This document shows, one piece after another, positions 38,956 through 48,516 of a stretch of 64,000 nucleotides of DNA. The number at the start of each line of letters is the position of its first letter. Position 1 is the stretch's first letter. The notes beneath the pieces were generated by a model. The model was given only the letters and a program-made list of their open reading frames with translations, made no database searches and was not told the DNA's origin. A program made the position numbers and the translations under genes. Source of the stretch: Halomonas ventosae (GTDB lineage Bacteria; Pseudomonadota; Gammaproteobacteria; Pseudomonadales; Halomonadaceae). Where the stretch lies: NCBI RefSeq assembly GCF_004363555.1, contig NZ_SNZJ01000018.1, positions 31,454 through 95,453 on the forward strand. The letters run 5' to 3'.

Positions 38956-41091
38956 TCAGTTGCCGAGGCGGGTGATGCGGCCTACGTGGGCGAGGTTGCG
39001 CAGGCGCTTGATGATGCGCGCCAGGTGCACGCGGTTGCGCACCGAGAGGATGAGGTTGACGATCGACAGCCGTGCGTCGCGCTCCTCGATGCCGATGCGC
39101 TCGATGTTGGCGCCGGCGTCGGTGACCAGGGCGGCGAGCTCCGCCACCAGGCCGCGGCGGCTCTCCACCTCCAGGCGCAGGGCGGCCGGGAAGTCCTCGT
39201 CGATGTCGTCGGACCACTCCAGGGCGAACAGCTTGTCCGGGTCGTTCCTGAGCTCGGCCAGGTTGCGGCACTCGGCGCGGTGGACCACGATGCCCTTGCC
39301 CGCGGAGAGGTGGCCGATCACCGGGTCGCCGGGCAGCGGACGGCAGCAGCGGGCGAACTTGATCACCATGCCCTCCGCGCCGCTGATCACGACCGGGCCC
39401 TGGGCATGCGGCAGTTGCGCCGTGGGCTCGCCCGTCTCGCCCTGCTGCAGTTCGACCAGCCGGCGGGCCACCACATGGGCGACCCGGGTGCCCAGCCCGA
39501 TGGATTGCAGCAGGCTATCCTGGCCCTTCAGCGAATGCTCCTTGAGCAGGCTGTCGACCAGGCCCGCGGGCAGCTCCTCCAGGCTGGTCTCGAACGGCGC
39601 CAGGGCCTTGTTCAGCAGGCGTCGGCCGAGTTGTACCGCCTCGGTGTGCTGCTGGTGCTTCAACGCGTGGCGGATCGCCGAGCGCGCCTTGGCGGTGATC
39701 ACGAAGTTGAGCCAGGCCAGGTTGGGGCGCGCCCCGGGGGCGGTGATGATCTCCAGGGTCTGGCCGCTCTCCAGGCGGGTGGAGAGCGGGGCCAGGTGGC
39801 GGTCGATGCGACAGGCGATGCAGCCGTTGCCGATGTCGGTATGCACGCTGTAGGCGAAGTCGATCACCGTGGCGCCCTGGGGCAGCTCCATGATGTCGCC
39901 CTTGGGCGTGAACACGTAGATGTCATCGGGGAAGAGGTCGTTCTTGACGTGCTCGATGAACTCCAGCGAATCCCCGGCGTGTCGCTGCATCTCGAGCAGG
40001 CCCTTGACCCAGGCCCTGGCCCGGGCATGGCTGCCCTGCGCGATGGGGTGCTCGGTCTGGCCGGCCTTGTAGAGCCAGTGGGCGGCGATGCCGTTGTTGG
40101 CCAGGGCCTCCATCTCGCGGGTGCGGATCTGCACCTCGATGGGCATGCCGCCGCGGCCGAACAGGGTGGTGTGCAGGCTCTGGTAGCCGTTGGCCTTGGG
40201 GATGGCGATGTAGTCCTTGAAGCGCCCCGGCACCGGCTTGTAGAGGTTGTGCACCACCCCGAGGATGCGATAGCAGCTGTCGACGTCCTCGGTGATGATG
40301 CGAAAGCCGAAGACGTCCATGATCTCGGCGAAGGACTTCCGCTGGTCGCGCATCTTGCGGTAGATCGACAGCAGGTGCTTCTGGCGACCGATCACCGTGC
40401 CCGGCAGGCCCTCGTCGTCGAGGCTCTGCTGCAGGCTGGTCTGGAGCTGGCGGATCGTCGAGCGGCGATGGCCCCGGGCGCTGGAGACGGCGCGCTTGAT
40501 GCGCTCGGCGCGCATCGGGTAGAGGGCCTGGAAGGAGAGGTCCTCGAGCTCGACGCGGATGGTGTTGATGCCCAGGCGGCTGGCGATGCGGGCGTAGATC
40601 TCCAGGGTCTCGCGGGCGATGCGACGCTTCTTCTCGGGGCGCAGGGCGCCCAGGGTGCGCATGTTGTGCAGGCGGTCGGCGAGCTTGACGATGATCACCC
40701 GGATGTCGCGCGACATCGCCAGCACCATCTTCTGGAAGTTCTCGGCCTGGGCGACCGCCTTGTCCTCGAAGGTGATCTGGGTCAGCTTGGACACGCCGTC
40801 GACCAGCTCGGCGACGGGCTTGCCGAACTGTTCGCCCAGGGCCTTCTTGGAGACCCCGGTATCCTCGATGACGTCGTGCAGCATGGCGGCCATCAGGCTC
40901 TGATGGTCCATGTGCATGTTGGCCAGGATGTTGGCCACCGCCAGGGGGTGCGTGACGTAGGGTTCGCCGGAGCGCCGCCGCTGGCCGTCGTGGGCCTGCT
41001 CGGCATAGTAGAAGGCGCGCCTGACCTGCCGGATCTCGTCCTGGGGGAGGTAGCCGCCGAGTCGGTCGGCCAGGTCATCGATGGTGAACAT
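38956..41091 (-). CDS. spoT: bifunctional (p)ppGpp synthetase/hydrolase SpoT
   Basis: 711 residues, normal for SpoT. Controls the stringent alarmone. The hydrolase HD domain holds HDVIED (H72-D73), the synthetase domain holds SIYRKMRDQRKSFAEIMDVFGFRI and NGYQSLHTTLFG, then a TGS domain (about 385-445, DIYVFTPKGDIMELPQGATVIDFAYSVH-like) and a C-terminal ACT domain (RLEVESRRGLVAELAALVTD). The HDVIED motif indicates active hydrolysis. It follows rpoZ, as in most gammaproteobacteria. Confidence 0.96.
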   Translation of the reverse strand: MFTIDDLADRLGGYLPQDEIRQVRRAFYYAEQAHDGQRRRSGEPYVTHPLAVANILANMHMDHQSLMAAMLHDVIEDTGVSKKALGEQFGKPVAELVDGVSKLTQITFEDKAVAQAENFQKMVLAMSRDIRVIIVKLADRLHNMRTLGALRPEKKRRIARETLEIYARIASRLGINTIRVELEDLSFQALYPMRAERIKRAVSSARGHRRSTIRQLQTSLQQSLDDEGLPGTVIGRQKHLLSIYRKMRDQRKSFAEIMDVFGFRIITEDVDSCYRILGVVHNLYKPVPGRFKDYIAIPKANGYQSLHTTLFGRGGMPIEVQIRTREMEALANNGIAAHWLYKAGQTEHPIAQGSHARARAWVKGLLEMQRHAGDSLEFIEHVKNDLFPDDIYVFTPKGDIMELPQGATVIDFAYSVHTDIGNGCIACRIDRHLAPLSTRLESGQTLEIITAPGARPNLAWLNFVITAKARSAIRHALKHQQHTEAVQLGRRLLNKALAPFETSLEELPAGLVDSLLKEHSLKGQDSLLQSIGLGTRVAHVVARRLVELQQGETGEPTAQLPHAQGPVVISGAEGMVIKFARCCRPLPGDPVIGHLSAGKGIVVHRAECRNLAELRNDPDKLFALEWSDDIDEDFPAALRLEVESRRGLVAELAALVTDAGANIERIGIEERDARLSIVNLILSVRNRVHLARIIKRLRNLAHVGRITRLGN

Positions 41092-41157
41092 GCGGCGCGC
41101 CCTGACTGCTGCGTGATGGCCCTGAGGGAAAGCGCTCCTGCGCCGGGAGGGGCAGGA

Positions 41158-41421
41158 TCACTCCTCGACGTGGGTGCCCGGCTCGAACTCGGGGCGTACG
41201 CGCACCGGCGCGGCCTCGACGGGCTCGTCGAGCACGCTGGCGTCGACCAGCCCGTCGGCGATCTCGCGCAGTGCCATGACGGTGGGCTTGTCGTTCTCCC
41301 AGGGCAAGAGGGCGTCGCGCGAGCCGCGGGCCAGCTGGCGGGCACGGTGAGTGGAGATCATCACCAGCTTGAAGCGGTTTTCGACGTTTTCCAGACAATC
41401 TTCGACGGTGACACGTGCCAT
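41158..41421 (-). CDS. rpoZ: RNA polymerase omega subunit
   Basis: 87 residues (E. coli 91). Assists folding of the beta' subunit and forms part of the ppGpp site. The start [20 protein letters not shown] and the core [31 protein letters not shown] are characteristic. The C-terminus is acidic ([10 protein letters not shown]). Gene order gmk-rpoZ-spoT is conserved. About 200 bases separate it from gmk. Confidence 0.96.
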   Translation of the reverse strand: MARVTVEDCLENVENRFKLVMISTHRARQLARGSRDALLPWENDKPTVMALREIADGLVDASVLDEPVEAAPVRVRPEFEPGTHVEE

Positions 41422-41578
41422 GGATGCCTTCCTGAATAGTGCTGACGGGCAAAACCCCGGTCGACGTGGAGACGCCCCGGGAATTCCACCGATGGGTAGA
41501 CCGAATAGATTACTCGACGCCCGGCTGCCCTGACAAGCGCCGCGGCGGGGGCGGGACAGGCGCTGAGGCCGGCGTCAC

Positions 41579-41637
41579 GACAAGCGCTGCTGCTGAATTC
41601 AGGACAAGCGCTGCTGCTGAATTTAAGACAATAGCGC
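41579..41637. repeat. 24-bp tandem repeat at the gmk 3' end
   Basis: GACAAGCGCTGCTGCTGAATT occurs at 41579-41599 and again at 41603-41623, a 24-base period. A third, degenerate copy (GACAATAGCGC) begins at 41627 and lies inside the last codons and stop region of gmk. A related GACAAGCGC also occurs at 41532. Confidence 0.85.
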
Positions 41638-42237
41638 GGCGAGCAACGGGGCGTGGTGCTCGCTCACCTTCTCGCGGGTCAGGCGACGGGCGATGACCAG
41701 CGACTGCAGCTCGCGCAGGGCGGTAGTGAAGTCGTCGTTGATCACCAGGTAGTCGTACTCGTCGTGATGGGTCATCTCCTCCACCGCATCGCGCATGCGT
41801 CGGGCGATCACCGCGTGCTCGTCGGTGCCGCGGCTGGCCAGCCGGCGCTCCAGCTCCTCCCGGGATGGAGGCAGGATGAACACCGAGACGGCATCGGGCA
41901 GCTGCTGGCGAACCTGGCGGGCGCCCTGCCAGTCGATCTCCAGGATCACGTCCTGGCCGGCGGCGAGCATCGCCTCCACGGTGCGGCGCGAGGTGCCGTA
42001 GTAGTTGTCGAAGACCCGGGCGTACTCGAAGAAGTCGCCGTGCTCGATCATTGCCTCGAAGGCTGGCACGTCCACGAAGTGGTAGTTGACGCCGTCCACC
42101 TCGCCCTCGCGCCGCTCGCGGGTGGTGTGGGAGACCGAGACCTGGATGCCGTCGAGGCTTTCGATCAGCTCGCGGACCAGGCTGGTCTTGCCGGCGCCGG
42201 AGGGAGCGGAAACGATGAAGAGCGTACCTTGGGCCAT
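41623..42237 (-). CDS. gmk: guanylate kinase
   Basis: 204 residues. Phosphorylates GMP to GDP. P-loop SAPSGAGKTSLV near the N-terminus, then VSVSHTTRERREGEVDGVNYHF (GMP-binding) and ILEIDWQGARQVRQQLPDAVSVFILPPS. Length fits the family (207 in E. coli). The final residues overlap a short tandem repeat. Its neighbours rpoZ and spoT link guanine nucleotide supply to alarmone control. Confidence 0.96.
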   Translation of the reverse strand: MAQGTLFIVSAPSGAGKTSLVRELIESLDGIQVSVSHTTRERREGEVDGVNYHFVDVPAFEAMIEHGDFFEYARVFDNYYGTSRRTVEAMLAAGQDVILEIDWQGARQVRQQLPDAVSVFILPPSREELERRLASRGTDEHAVIARRMRDAVEEMTHHDEYDYLVINDDFTTALRELQSLVIARRLTREKVSEHHAPLLAALLS

Positions 42238-42328
42238 GAGCAGGGGTCCCCGACGTTACAACGGATGGTGAGCGGCTGCGGAAAGGGCGGAGTATCGCAC
42301 AGAATGGCGACCGGCCAGTACCCGGGCC

Positions 42329-43192
42329 CTACTCGATGTTCTGGATCTGCTCGCGCATCTGCTCGATGAGTACCTTGAGCTCCACGGCACAGCGGGTGGT
42401 GGCCGCCACCACCGACTTGGACGACAGGGTGTTGGCCTCGCGGTTGAGCTCCTGCATCAGGAAGTCCAGGCGGCGCCCCACCGGGCCCGGCTGGCCGAGC
42501 TGGCGCTCCACCTCGGCGACATGGGTGGCCAGGCGGTCGAGCTCCTCGTCGACGTCGGCCTTCTGGGCGAGCAGCACCAGCTCGGCTTCCAGGCGCTGGG
42601 GGTCCAGCTCGGCGCGCATTACCTCCAGGCGCTCCAGCAGCTGGGCCCGCTGGCGTTCGAGGATCTGCGGCATCAGCCGGCGCACCTCGGCCACCTGGGC
42701 ATTCACCGCGGTGATCCGCTCGCGGATCAGCGCGGCGAGCTTCTCGCCCTCCCGGGCGCGGCCGGCGACCAGGTCGTTCAGGGCGGCCTGAAAGAGCGCC
42801 AGCGCCTCCTGCTTGACGGCCTCCATGTCGGGGCCGCGGCTGTCCAGCACGCCGGGGTGGCCGAGCAGGCTCAGCGCATCGGGCATGGCGGTCCCGGGAA
42901 CGCTTTCGCGCACCTCCTCCAGGGCCGTGGCCAGCGCCGCCAGGCGCCGTCGGTCGACGGTCGGGGCGGCCTCGTCGCCGGCCGGCTCGAAGCGCAGGGT
43001 GCATTCGACCTTGCCCCGGGCCAGGCGCGCGCGCAGCGCCTCGCGGAACATCGGCTCCAGTTCGCGCAGCGCCTCCGGCAGGCGGAAGTGGGGCTCCAGA
43101 TAGCGCTGGTTCACCGAGCGCAGCTCGAGCTGCAGGGTGCCGGCCGCGGTGTCGCGATCCTGGCGTGAAAAGGCGGTCATGCTGTGGGCCAT
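42329..43192 (-). CDS. yicC: YicC family endoribonuclease
   Basis: 287 residues, the same length as E. coli YicC. Two conserved domains (YicC N-terminal, about 1-155; DUF1732, about 200-287). The start MAHSMTAFSRQDRDTAAGTLQLELRSVNQRYL is the family signature; the C-terminus has GRRLDFLMQELNREANTLSSKS. E. coli YicC has been reported as an endoribonuclease acting on small RNA. ATG 43192 is preferred over a long upstream extension. Divergent from rph. Confidence 0.92.
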   Translation of the reverse strand: MAHSMTAFSRQDRDTAAGTLQLELRSVNQRYLEPHFRLPEALRELEPMFREALRARLARGKVECTLRFEPAGDEAAPTVDRRRLAALATALEEVRESVPGTAMPDALSLLGHPGVLDSRGPDMEAVKQEALALFQAALNDLVAGRAREGEKLAALIRERITAVNAQVAEVRRLMPQILERQRAQLLERLEVMRAELDPQRLEAELVLLAQKADVDEELDRLATHVAEVERQLGQPGPVGRRLDFLMQELNREANTLSSKSVVAATTRCAVELKVLIEQMREQIQNIE

Positions 43193-43334
43193 GGTGCCTC
43201 CCGGTGCGCCGTGATCTCTCTGGGGCGGGCAGTGTAACCGATTCTCCGCCCAGACCGTGTAGACCAGAGCGTGTAGAATGGCCGCCATCCCACAGAACGA
43301 CTTCCCGTCATCATCCAGGTTCAAGAGAGGTGCC

Positions 43335-44072
43335 ATGTCTTCGGAGATCCGGCGTCCCAGCGGACGCGCCCCCGACCAGTCCCGCGAGATCCGTCTCACC
43401 CGCGACTATACCCGCCACGCCGAAGGGTCGGTGCTGGTGGAGTTCGGCGACACCAAGGTGCTGTGCAACGCCAGCGTCGAGGTCGGCGTGCCGCGCTGGC
43501 TGCGCGGCAAGAAGCAGGGCTGGGTGACCGCCGAGTACGGCATGCTGCCCCGGGCCACCCATACCCGCGGCAGTCGCGAGGCGACCCGCGGCAAGCAGGG
43601 CGGGCGTACCCTGGAGATCCAGCGGCTGATCGGTCGCTCGCTGCGCGCGGCGGTGAACCTCAAGAAGCTCGGCGAGTTCACCATCACCGTGGACTGCGAC
43701 GTCATCCAGGCCGATGGCGGCACCCGCACCGCCTCCATCACCGGCGGCTGCGTGGCGCTGATCGATGCCATCCGCCACCTCCAGCGCGAGAAGCTCATCA
43801 AGGGCGACCCCTTCCACCAGCTGGTGAGTTCGGTGTCGGTGGGGCTGTTCAAGGGGCTGCCGGTGGTCGACCTGGACTACCCCGAAGACTCCGGTGCCGA
43901 TACCGACATGAACGTGGTGATGGCCGAGGGGGGCGGACTGATCGAGGTGCAGGGCACCGCCGAGGCGGGCACCTTCAGCCGTGCCCAGCTCGACGCCATG
44001 CTCGACCTGGCCGAGAAGGCCGGCAACGAGCTGTTCGAGCACCAGCGCGCGGCCCTGGGCATCCGCGGCTGA
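43335..44072 (+). CDS. rph: ribonuclease PH
   Basis: 245 residues. Phosphate-dependent 3'-5' exoribonuclease that trims tRNA precursors. Features: [43 protein letters not shown], and [21 protein letters not shown] with the catalytic SR and phosphate-binding residues; [16 protein letters not shown] near the end. ATG 43335 is selected because AAGAGAGG precedes it; an upstream ATG at 43278 is in frame. A strong hairpin follows. Confidence 0.95.
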   Translation: MSSEIRRPSGRAPDQSREIRLTRDYTRHAEGSVLVEFGDTKVLCNASVEVGVPRWLRGKKQGWVTAEYGMLPRATHTRGSREATRGKQGGRTLEIQRLIGRSLRAAVNLKKLGEFTITVDCDVIQADGGTRTASITGGCVALIDAIRHLQREKLIKGDPFHQLVSSVSVGLFKGLPVVDLDYPEDSGADTDMNVVMAEGGGLIEVQGTAEAGTFSRAQLDAMLDLAEKAGNELFEHQRAALGIRG

Positions 44073-44115
44073 GCCGCCCTGTTGGCGAGGCGCCGTCGAG
44101 CCCTCGCCCAGTGCA

Positions 44116-44153
44116 AACGCATCGCGCCGGCCCGAGGGCCGGCGCGATGCGTT
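44116..44153. terminator. bidirectional terminator between rph and crc
   Basis: A perfect 18-bp inverted repeat (left arm AACGCATCGCGCCGGCCC, with its exact complement at 44136-44153) and a minimal GA loop lie between converging rph and crc. A short A-run precedes and TT ends the stem, so it may stop transcripts from both sides. Confidence 0.8.
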
Positions 44154-44186
44154 CCGGAGGCCGGAACGGCGACGAAGGGAGCGGAC

Positions 44187-44954
44187 TCAGAGTGTCAGGT
44201 CATACTCGACGATCAGCGGGGCGAACTCCGAGAAGGTGGCATCGTAATCGATCCAGGCGTCCACCACGTGGCGACGGAACTCGGGGCCCACCACCTGGTA
44301 GTCGATGCGCCAGCCCTCCTGGCGGGAGCGCGGCACCTCCTGGTCGAGCTTGGGCCACCAGGTGTACTCCCCGGCGTCGCGGTTGATCTCGCGGAAGCAG
44401 TCGATGAAGCCGGTGGGGCCGAACACCTGGTCCATCCAGGCGCGCTCCTCGGGCTTGAAGCCGGGTGTGGTCTGGTTGTCGGCCCAGTTCTCCAGGTCGA
44501 TGGTCTTGTGGGCGATGTGCCAGGTGCCGCAGATGATGTACTCGCGCCGCTTGCGGGCCATCTTCGACAGGTACTCCTGATACTGGGCCATGAAGGCCTG
44601 CTTGGCGGCAACGTCGCTGCCGTCGGGCATCAGGAAGCTGGCGATGCTGAAGCGGTCGTAGTCGGCCTGCAGGAAGCGCGCCTCATGGTCGCACTGGGGA
44701 AAACCCAGGCCGTACATGATCGCCTTGGGGATCTTGCGGCAGTAGAGGCCAACCCCCGAGAAGCCGTCCTGTTCGGCATCGAGGAAGTAACCCTCGTAGC
44801 CTTCCGGATAGAGGATGCTGTCGTCCAGCTCGAAGCTCTTGGCCTTGAGGTTCTGCACGCAGACGACATCGGCGTCCTGGCCGGCCAGCCAGTCGAGAAA
44901 GCCTCGACCGACGGCCTCGCGGATGCCGTTGACATTGATGGTGGCGATTTTCAT
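44187..44954 (-). CDS. crc: catabolite repression control protein Crc (inactive ExoIII fold)
   Basis: 255 residues with the exonuclease III fold but with its catalytic set lost. The usual QE of the active site reads QN (N35), the GDxN motif is GTWH (T144, H146), and the final SDH is SEF (E243-F244). The scaffold motifs WRIDYQV and NVNGI are kept. These losses and the position between rph and pyrE match Pseudomonas Crc. Crc works with Hfq at A-rich mRNA sites to repress use of less-preferred carbon sources. A simple 'exodeoxyribonuclease III' label would be misleading. Confidence 0.88.
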   Translation of the reverse strand: MKIATINVNGIREAVGRGFLDWLAGQDADVVCVQNLKAKSFELDDSILYPEGYEGYFLDAEQDGFSGVGLYCRKIPKAIMYGLGFPQCDHEARFLQADYDRFSIASFLMPDGSDVAAKQAFMAQYQEYLSKMARKRREYIICGTWHIAHKTIDLENWADNQTTPGFKPEERAWMDQVFGPTGFIDCFREINRDAGEYTWWPKLDQEVPRSRQEGWRIDYQVVGPEFRRHVVDAWIDYDATFSEFAPLIVEYDLTL

Positions 44955-45067
44955 ACATGGTCCCTTTTGCGTCGCGCGTGTATGATACCCGACGTTTCGA
45001 CGTTTGGGTAAATGGCCCCGGTCGATAGACGTGATATAGGCCCTTGAGCGTGGAGAGAGGAGGCCCC

Positions 45068-45751
45068 GTGGCGGACCAGCCCGGCGCGCAGCGCATGCAA
45101 GACTACCAGCGGGAGTTCATCGAGTTCGCCATTGAGCAGGGCGTGTTGAGCTTCGGCGAGTTCACCCTGAAGTCCGGTCGGGTCAGCCCCTACTTCTTCA
45201 ATGCCGGCCTGTTCCGGACCGGTGGCGCCCTGGCGCGGCTGGGGCGCTTCTATGCGCGGGCCATCCAGGCCAGCGGCCTCGATATCGACGTGCTGTTCGG
45301 CCCGGCCTACAAGGGCATCCCGCTGGCGGCCACTACCGCCGTGGCGCTGGCCGACCACCATGACCGCGACCTGCCCTATGCCTTCAACCGCAAGGAGGCC
45401 AAGGATCACGGCGAGGGCGGCAACATCGTCGGGGCCGCGCTCGAGGGACGGGTGCTGATCATCGACGACGTGATCACCGCCGGCACCGCCATCCGCGAGG
45501 TGATGGGCCTGATCGAGGGCGCCGGCGCCCGGGCGGCCGGCGTGCTGATCGCCCTGGACCGCCAGGAACGCGGCCGGGGCGAGACCAGTGCCATCCAGGA
45601 GGTCGAGGCCGCCTACGGCATGCCGGTGGTCAGCATCGTTACCCTGGACCTGGTGCTCGAGTACCTCGAAGCGCACGCCGGCGAGGCGATGCAGCCCCAT
45701 GCCGAGGCGATCCGCGCCTATCGCGCTCGCTATGGCGTGGGAGGCGACTGA
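45068..45751 (+). CDS. pyrE: orotate phosphoribosyltransferase
   Basis: 227 residues. Joins orotate to PRPP in pyrimidine synthesis. The PRPP-binding motif is [16 protein letters not shown], with [21 protein letters not shown] near the start and [17 protein letters not shown] in the middle. GTG 45068 is chosen because GGAGAGGAGG lies just before it; the conserved part begins at ATG 45095 (MQDYQREF), which lacks such a site. Divergent from crc, as in Pseudomonas. Confidence 0.95.
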   Translation: MADQPGAQRMQDYQREFIEFAIEQGVLSFGEFTLKSGRVSPYFFNAGLFRTGGALARLGRFYARAIQASGLDIDVLFGPAYKGIPLAATTAVALADHHDRDLPYAFNRKEAKDHGEGGNIVGAALEGRVLIIDDVITAGTAIREVMGLIEGAGARAAGVLIALDRQERGRGETSAIQEVEAAYGMPVVSIVTLDLVLEYLEAHAGEAMQPHAEAIRAYRARYGVGGD

Positions 45752-45789
45752 GCGTCGCGTGGCGAGCGGTAGGCGCTTGGCGATCGTCC

Positions 45790-45813
45790 CTCGGGCCCCG
45801 CACGGGGCCCGAG
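45790..45813 (+). terminator. pyrE terminator
   Basis: A perfect 10-bp stem (CTCGGGCCCC / GGGGCCCGAG) with loop GCAC, 39 bases after the pyrE stop. No long T-run follows. Confidence 0.65.
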
Positions 45814-45846
45814 TGCGTTGCGCGCCCTTCATATCAGGAGTCGTTG

Positions 45847-46365
45847 ATGCTCGACGTGGTGCTCTACCAGCCCGAGATTCCCCCCAACACCGGCAACCTG
45901 ATCCGCCTCTGTGCGAACACCGGGTTTCGGCTGCACCTGATCGAGCCGCTGGGCTTTGTGCTGGACGACAAGCGGTTGCGCCGTGCGGGGCTCGACTACC
46001 ACGAGTGGGCGCGGGTCAGGACCCATGCCGACTGGGCAACCTTCCTGGCAGCGGTGGCCCCGGATCGGGTCTTCGCCGTCTCGACCCGCGGGCGCACCGG
46101 CTACCATGAACCGGCCTATCGCGATGGGGATGCCCTGGTGTTCGGCCCCGAGACTCGCGGCCTGCCCCAGGCGCTGCTGGATGCCCTGCCCGAGGCCCGG
46201 CGCCTGCGCATTCCCATGCTGGCAGAGAGCCGCAGCCTGAACCTCTCCAACGCCTGTGCCGTGGTGGTCTTCGAGGCCTGGCGCCAGCTGGAATTCGTGG
46301 GGTCCAGCCTTCCGGGGGCCGGCTTGCCGGAGCGCGACGACCCCGAGCCTGCAAGGAATCGCTGA
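45847..46365 (+). CDS. trmL: tRNA (cytidine/uridine-34-2'-O)-methyltransferase TrmL
   Basis: 172 residues. SPOUT-fold methyltransferase that modifies the wobble base of some tRNA-Leu species. Motifs: PPNTGNLIRLCANTG, LVFGPETRGLPQALLDALP and the knot segment ESRSLNLSNACAVVVFEAWRQL. ATG 45847 has CAGGAG seven bases before it; a TTG at 45844 is in frame but less likely. Its stop overlaps the rep start by one base. Confidence 0.93.
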   Translation: MLDVVLYQPEIPPNTGNLIRLCANTGFRLHLIEPLGFVLDDKRLRRAGLDYHEWARVRTHADWATFLAAVAPDRVFAVSTRGRTGYHEPAYRDGDALVFGPETRGLPQALLDALPEARRLRIPMLAESRSLNLSNACAVVVFEAWRQLEFVGSSLPGAGLPERDDPEPARNR

Positions 46366-48419
46366 TGTCACCGACCATCGCCAGCCGGCTCGCCGGCCTC
46401 AATCCCCGCCAGCAGGAGGCCGTGCGCTACATCGACGGCCCCTGCCTGGTGCTGGCCGGGGCGGGCTCCGGCAAGACCAGCGTGATCACCACCAAGATCG
46501 CCTACCTGGTGCAGGAGTGCGGCATGAGCGCCCGGCGCATCGCCGCGGTGACCTTTACCAACAAGGCCGCCCGGGAAATGAAGGAGCGCGTGGGGAGCAT
46601 GCTCAAGGGCAAGGAGGGGCACGGGCTGACCGTCTCCACCTTCCATACCCTGGGGCTCAACATCATCCGCGGCGAGCTCAAGGCGCTGGGCTACCGGCCC
46701 GGCTTCTCGCTCTTCGACCCGGAGGATGCCAAGGCGCTGCTGCGCGACCTGATGAACAAGGATGCCCAGGTCGACGCCGACCAGATCAACGCCGTGCAGC
46801 ACCAGATCTCCCAGTGGAAGAATGACCTGGTGCTGCCCGGCCAGGCCCTCTCGCATGCCGCGGACGACGACGAGCAGTACGCTGCGCGGGTCTATGAGGC
46901 CTATGTGCGCCACCTCAAGGCCTACAATGCCGTGGACTTCGACGACCTGATCCTGCTGCCGGTGGTGCTGCTGCGTGACGATCCCGAGGCACTGGCCCGC
47001 TGGCGGCGCAAGATCCACTACATGCTGGTGGACGAGTACCAGGACACCAACATCAGCCAGTACCTGCTGGTGCGGCTGCTGATGGGCGAACGCTCGACCT
47101 TCACCGTGGTGGGCGATGACGACCAGTCGATCTATGCCTGGCGCGGGGCGCGCCCCGAGAACCTGGTCACCCTGGGCGAGGACTTCCCGCGTCTCAAGGT
47201 GATCAAGCTGGAGCAGAACTACCGCTCCACCGGCACCATCCTGCGCGCCGCCAATACGTTGATTGCCAACAACCCCCACGTCTACGACAAGACCCTGTGG
47301 TCGGAGATGGGCGAGGGCGCAGCGATCCGCGTGGTGGTCAACCGCCACGAGGAGGCCGAGGCCGAGCGCGTGGCCAGCGAGATCCTCACCCGGCGCATCA
47401 AGGAGTCCGCCGAGTGGCGCGACTTCGCGGTGCTCTACCGCGGCAACTTCCAGGCCCGGCTGCTGGAACTCAAGCTGCAGCACTACCAGATCCCCTACAA
47501 GCTCTCCGGTGGCACCTCCTTCTTCTCGCGCAACGAGATCAAGGACGCCATGGCCTACCTGCGGCTGCTGATCAACCCGGCCGACGACAACGCCTTCCTG
47601 CGTATCGTCAACGTGCCGCGGCGCGAGATCGGCCCCAGCACCCTGGAGAAGCTGGCCAACTATGCCAACGAGCGCAGCATCTCGCTGTTCGCCGCCTGCC
47701 ACGAGCTGGGCCTGGAGCAGCAGCTGCCGGTCAAGGCGGTCGAGAGGTTGGGGAGGTTTACCCACTTCATCGACGGCGTCCGGCGGCGCATGGACCAGGG
47801 CGATGCCATCGATGCCATCCGCGGCATGCTGCACGAGATGGACTACGAGGCCTGGCTCTACCAGAACGCCAGCGCCCCGACCATCGCCGAGCGGCGCATG
47901 GCCAACGTCTGGGTGCTGGTCGACCAGCTCGAGAAGTCCATGAACCGTGACCCCGAGGACACGGCGAGCACGGAGACCGAGACCGATGACGTGGAGGCGG
48001 CCATCTCGCGGCTGGTGCTGCGCGACATCCTCGAGCAGCAGGCCGAGGAGGACGACTCCGACCGGGTCCAGCTGCTGACCATGCACGCCTCCAAGGGCCT
48101 GGAGTTCCCCCATGTCTACCTGATGGGCCTGGAGGAGGAGCTGCTGCCCCACCGCAACGCCATCGAGGCGGGCACCGTGGAGGAGGAGCGTCGCCTGGCC
48201 TACGTGGGCATCACTCGGGCGCGCCGTACCCTGACCCTGACGCTGGCCCGCCAGCGCAAGGCCTACGGCGAGCTGATGGACTGCACGCCCAGCCGCTTCC
48301 TCGACGAGTTGCCGGAAGGCGACCTGGAGTGGGAGGGCCGCGCCGACCGCGAGGACCCGCAGAAGAAGCAGGCACGCGGGCAGGACGCCCTGGCGGGGAT
48401 TCGCTCACTGCTGGGCTGA
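46365..48419 (+). CDS. rep: ATP-dependent DNA helicase Rep
   Basis: 684 residues. 3'-5' SF1 helicase that helps replication forks pass bound proteins. Motifs: GAGSGKTSVIT, AVTFTNKAAREMKER, VDEYQDTNISQYLL, GDDDQSIYAWRGARPENL, LLTMHASKGLEFPHVYL and LAYVGITRARRTLTLT. It lacks the C-terminal Tudor-like domain of the UvrD at 17619, which separates the two. Start overlaps the trmL stop (TGATG), so coupled translation is likely. Confidence 0.94.
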   Translation: MSPTIASRLAGLNPRQQEAVRYIDGPCLVLAGAGSGKTSVITTKIAYLVQECGMSARRIAAVTFTNKAAREMKERVGSMLKGKEGHGLTVSTFHTLGLNIIRGELKALGYRPGFSLFDPEDAKALLRDLMNKDAQVDADQINAVQHQISQWKNDLVLPGQALSHAADDDEQYAARVYEAYVRHLKAYNAVDFDDLILLPVVLLRDDPEALARWRRKIHYMLVDEYQDTNISQYLLVRLLMGERSTFTVVGDDDQSIYAWRGARPENLVTLGEDFPRLKVIKLEQNYRSTGTILRAANTLIANNPHVYDKTLWSEMGEGAAIRVVVNRHEEAEAERVASEILTRRIKESAEWRDFAVLYRGNFQARLLELKLQHYQIPYKLSGGTSFFSRNEIKDAMAYLRLLINPADDNAFLRIVNVPRREIGPSTLEKLANYANERSISLFAACHELGLEQQLPVKAVERLGRFTHFIDGVRRRMDQGDAIDAIRGMLHEMDYEAWLYQNASAPTIAERRMANVWVLVDQLEKSMNRDPEDTASTETETDDVEAAISRLVLRDILEQQAEEDDSDRVQLLTMHASKGLEFPHVYLMGLEEELLPHRNAIEAGTVEEERRLAYVGITRARRTLTLTLARQRKAYGELMDCTPSRFLDELPEGDLEWEGRADREDPQKKQARGQDALAGIRSLLG

Positions 48420-48469
48420 GGTAGTGCTCCGCGGTAGCTCTGATCCATACATTGAGTGACCCAACGCAA

Positions 48470-48494
48470 GCGGGGCGCCTCAAGGGCGCCCCGC
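48470..48494. terminator. terminator between rep and cytochrome c gene
   Basis: A perfect 10-bp stem (GCGGGGCGCC / GGCGCCCCGC) with loop TCAAG, followed by ACGCTTTC on the plus strand. It separates the converging rep and cytochrome genes. Confidence 0.7.
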
Positions 48495-48516
48495 ACGCTT
48501 TCCCGTGACCGGGAGC

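Noticed and set aside
38950..41439. 829-codon plus-strand open frame
   Set aside because: It is the antisense shadow of spoT and rpoZ, made of repetitive Gly/Asp/Leu/Val typical of reverse-strand GC-rich codons, with no ribosome site.
44187..44954. Active exodeoxyribonuclease III
   Set aside because: The catalytic Glu, the Asp/Asn pair and the terminal Asp/His are all substituted, and synteny fits crc.
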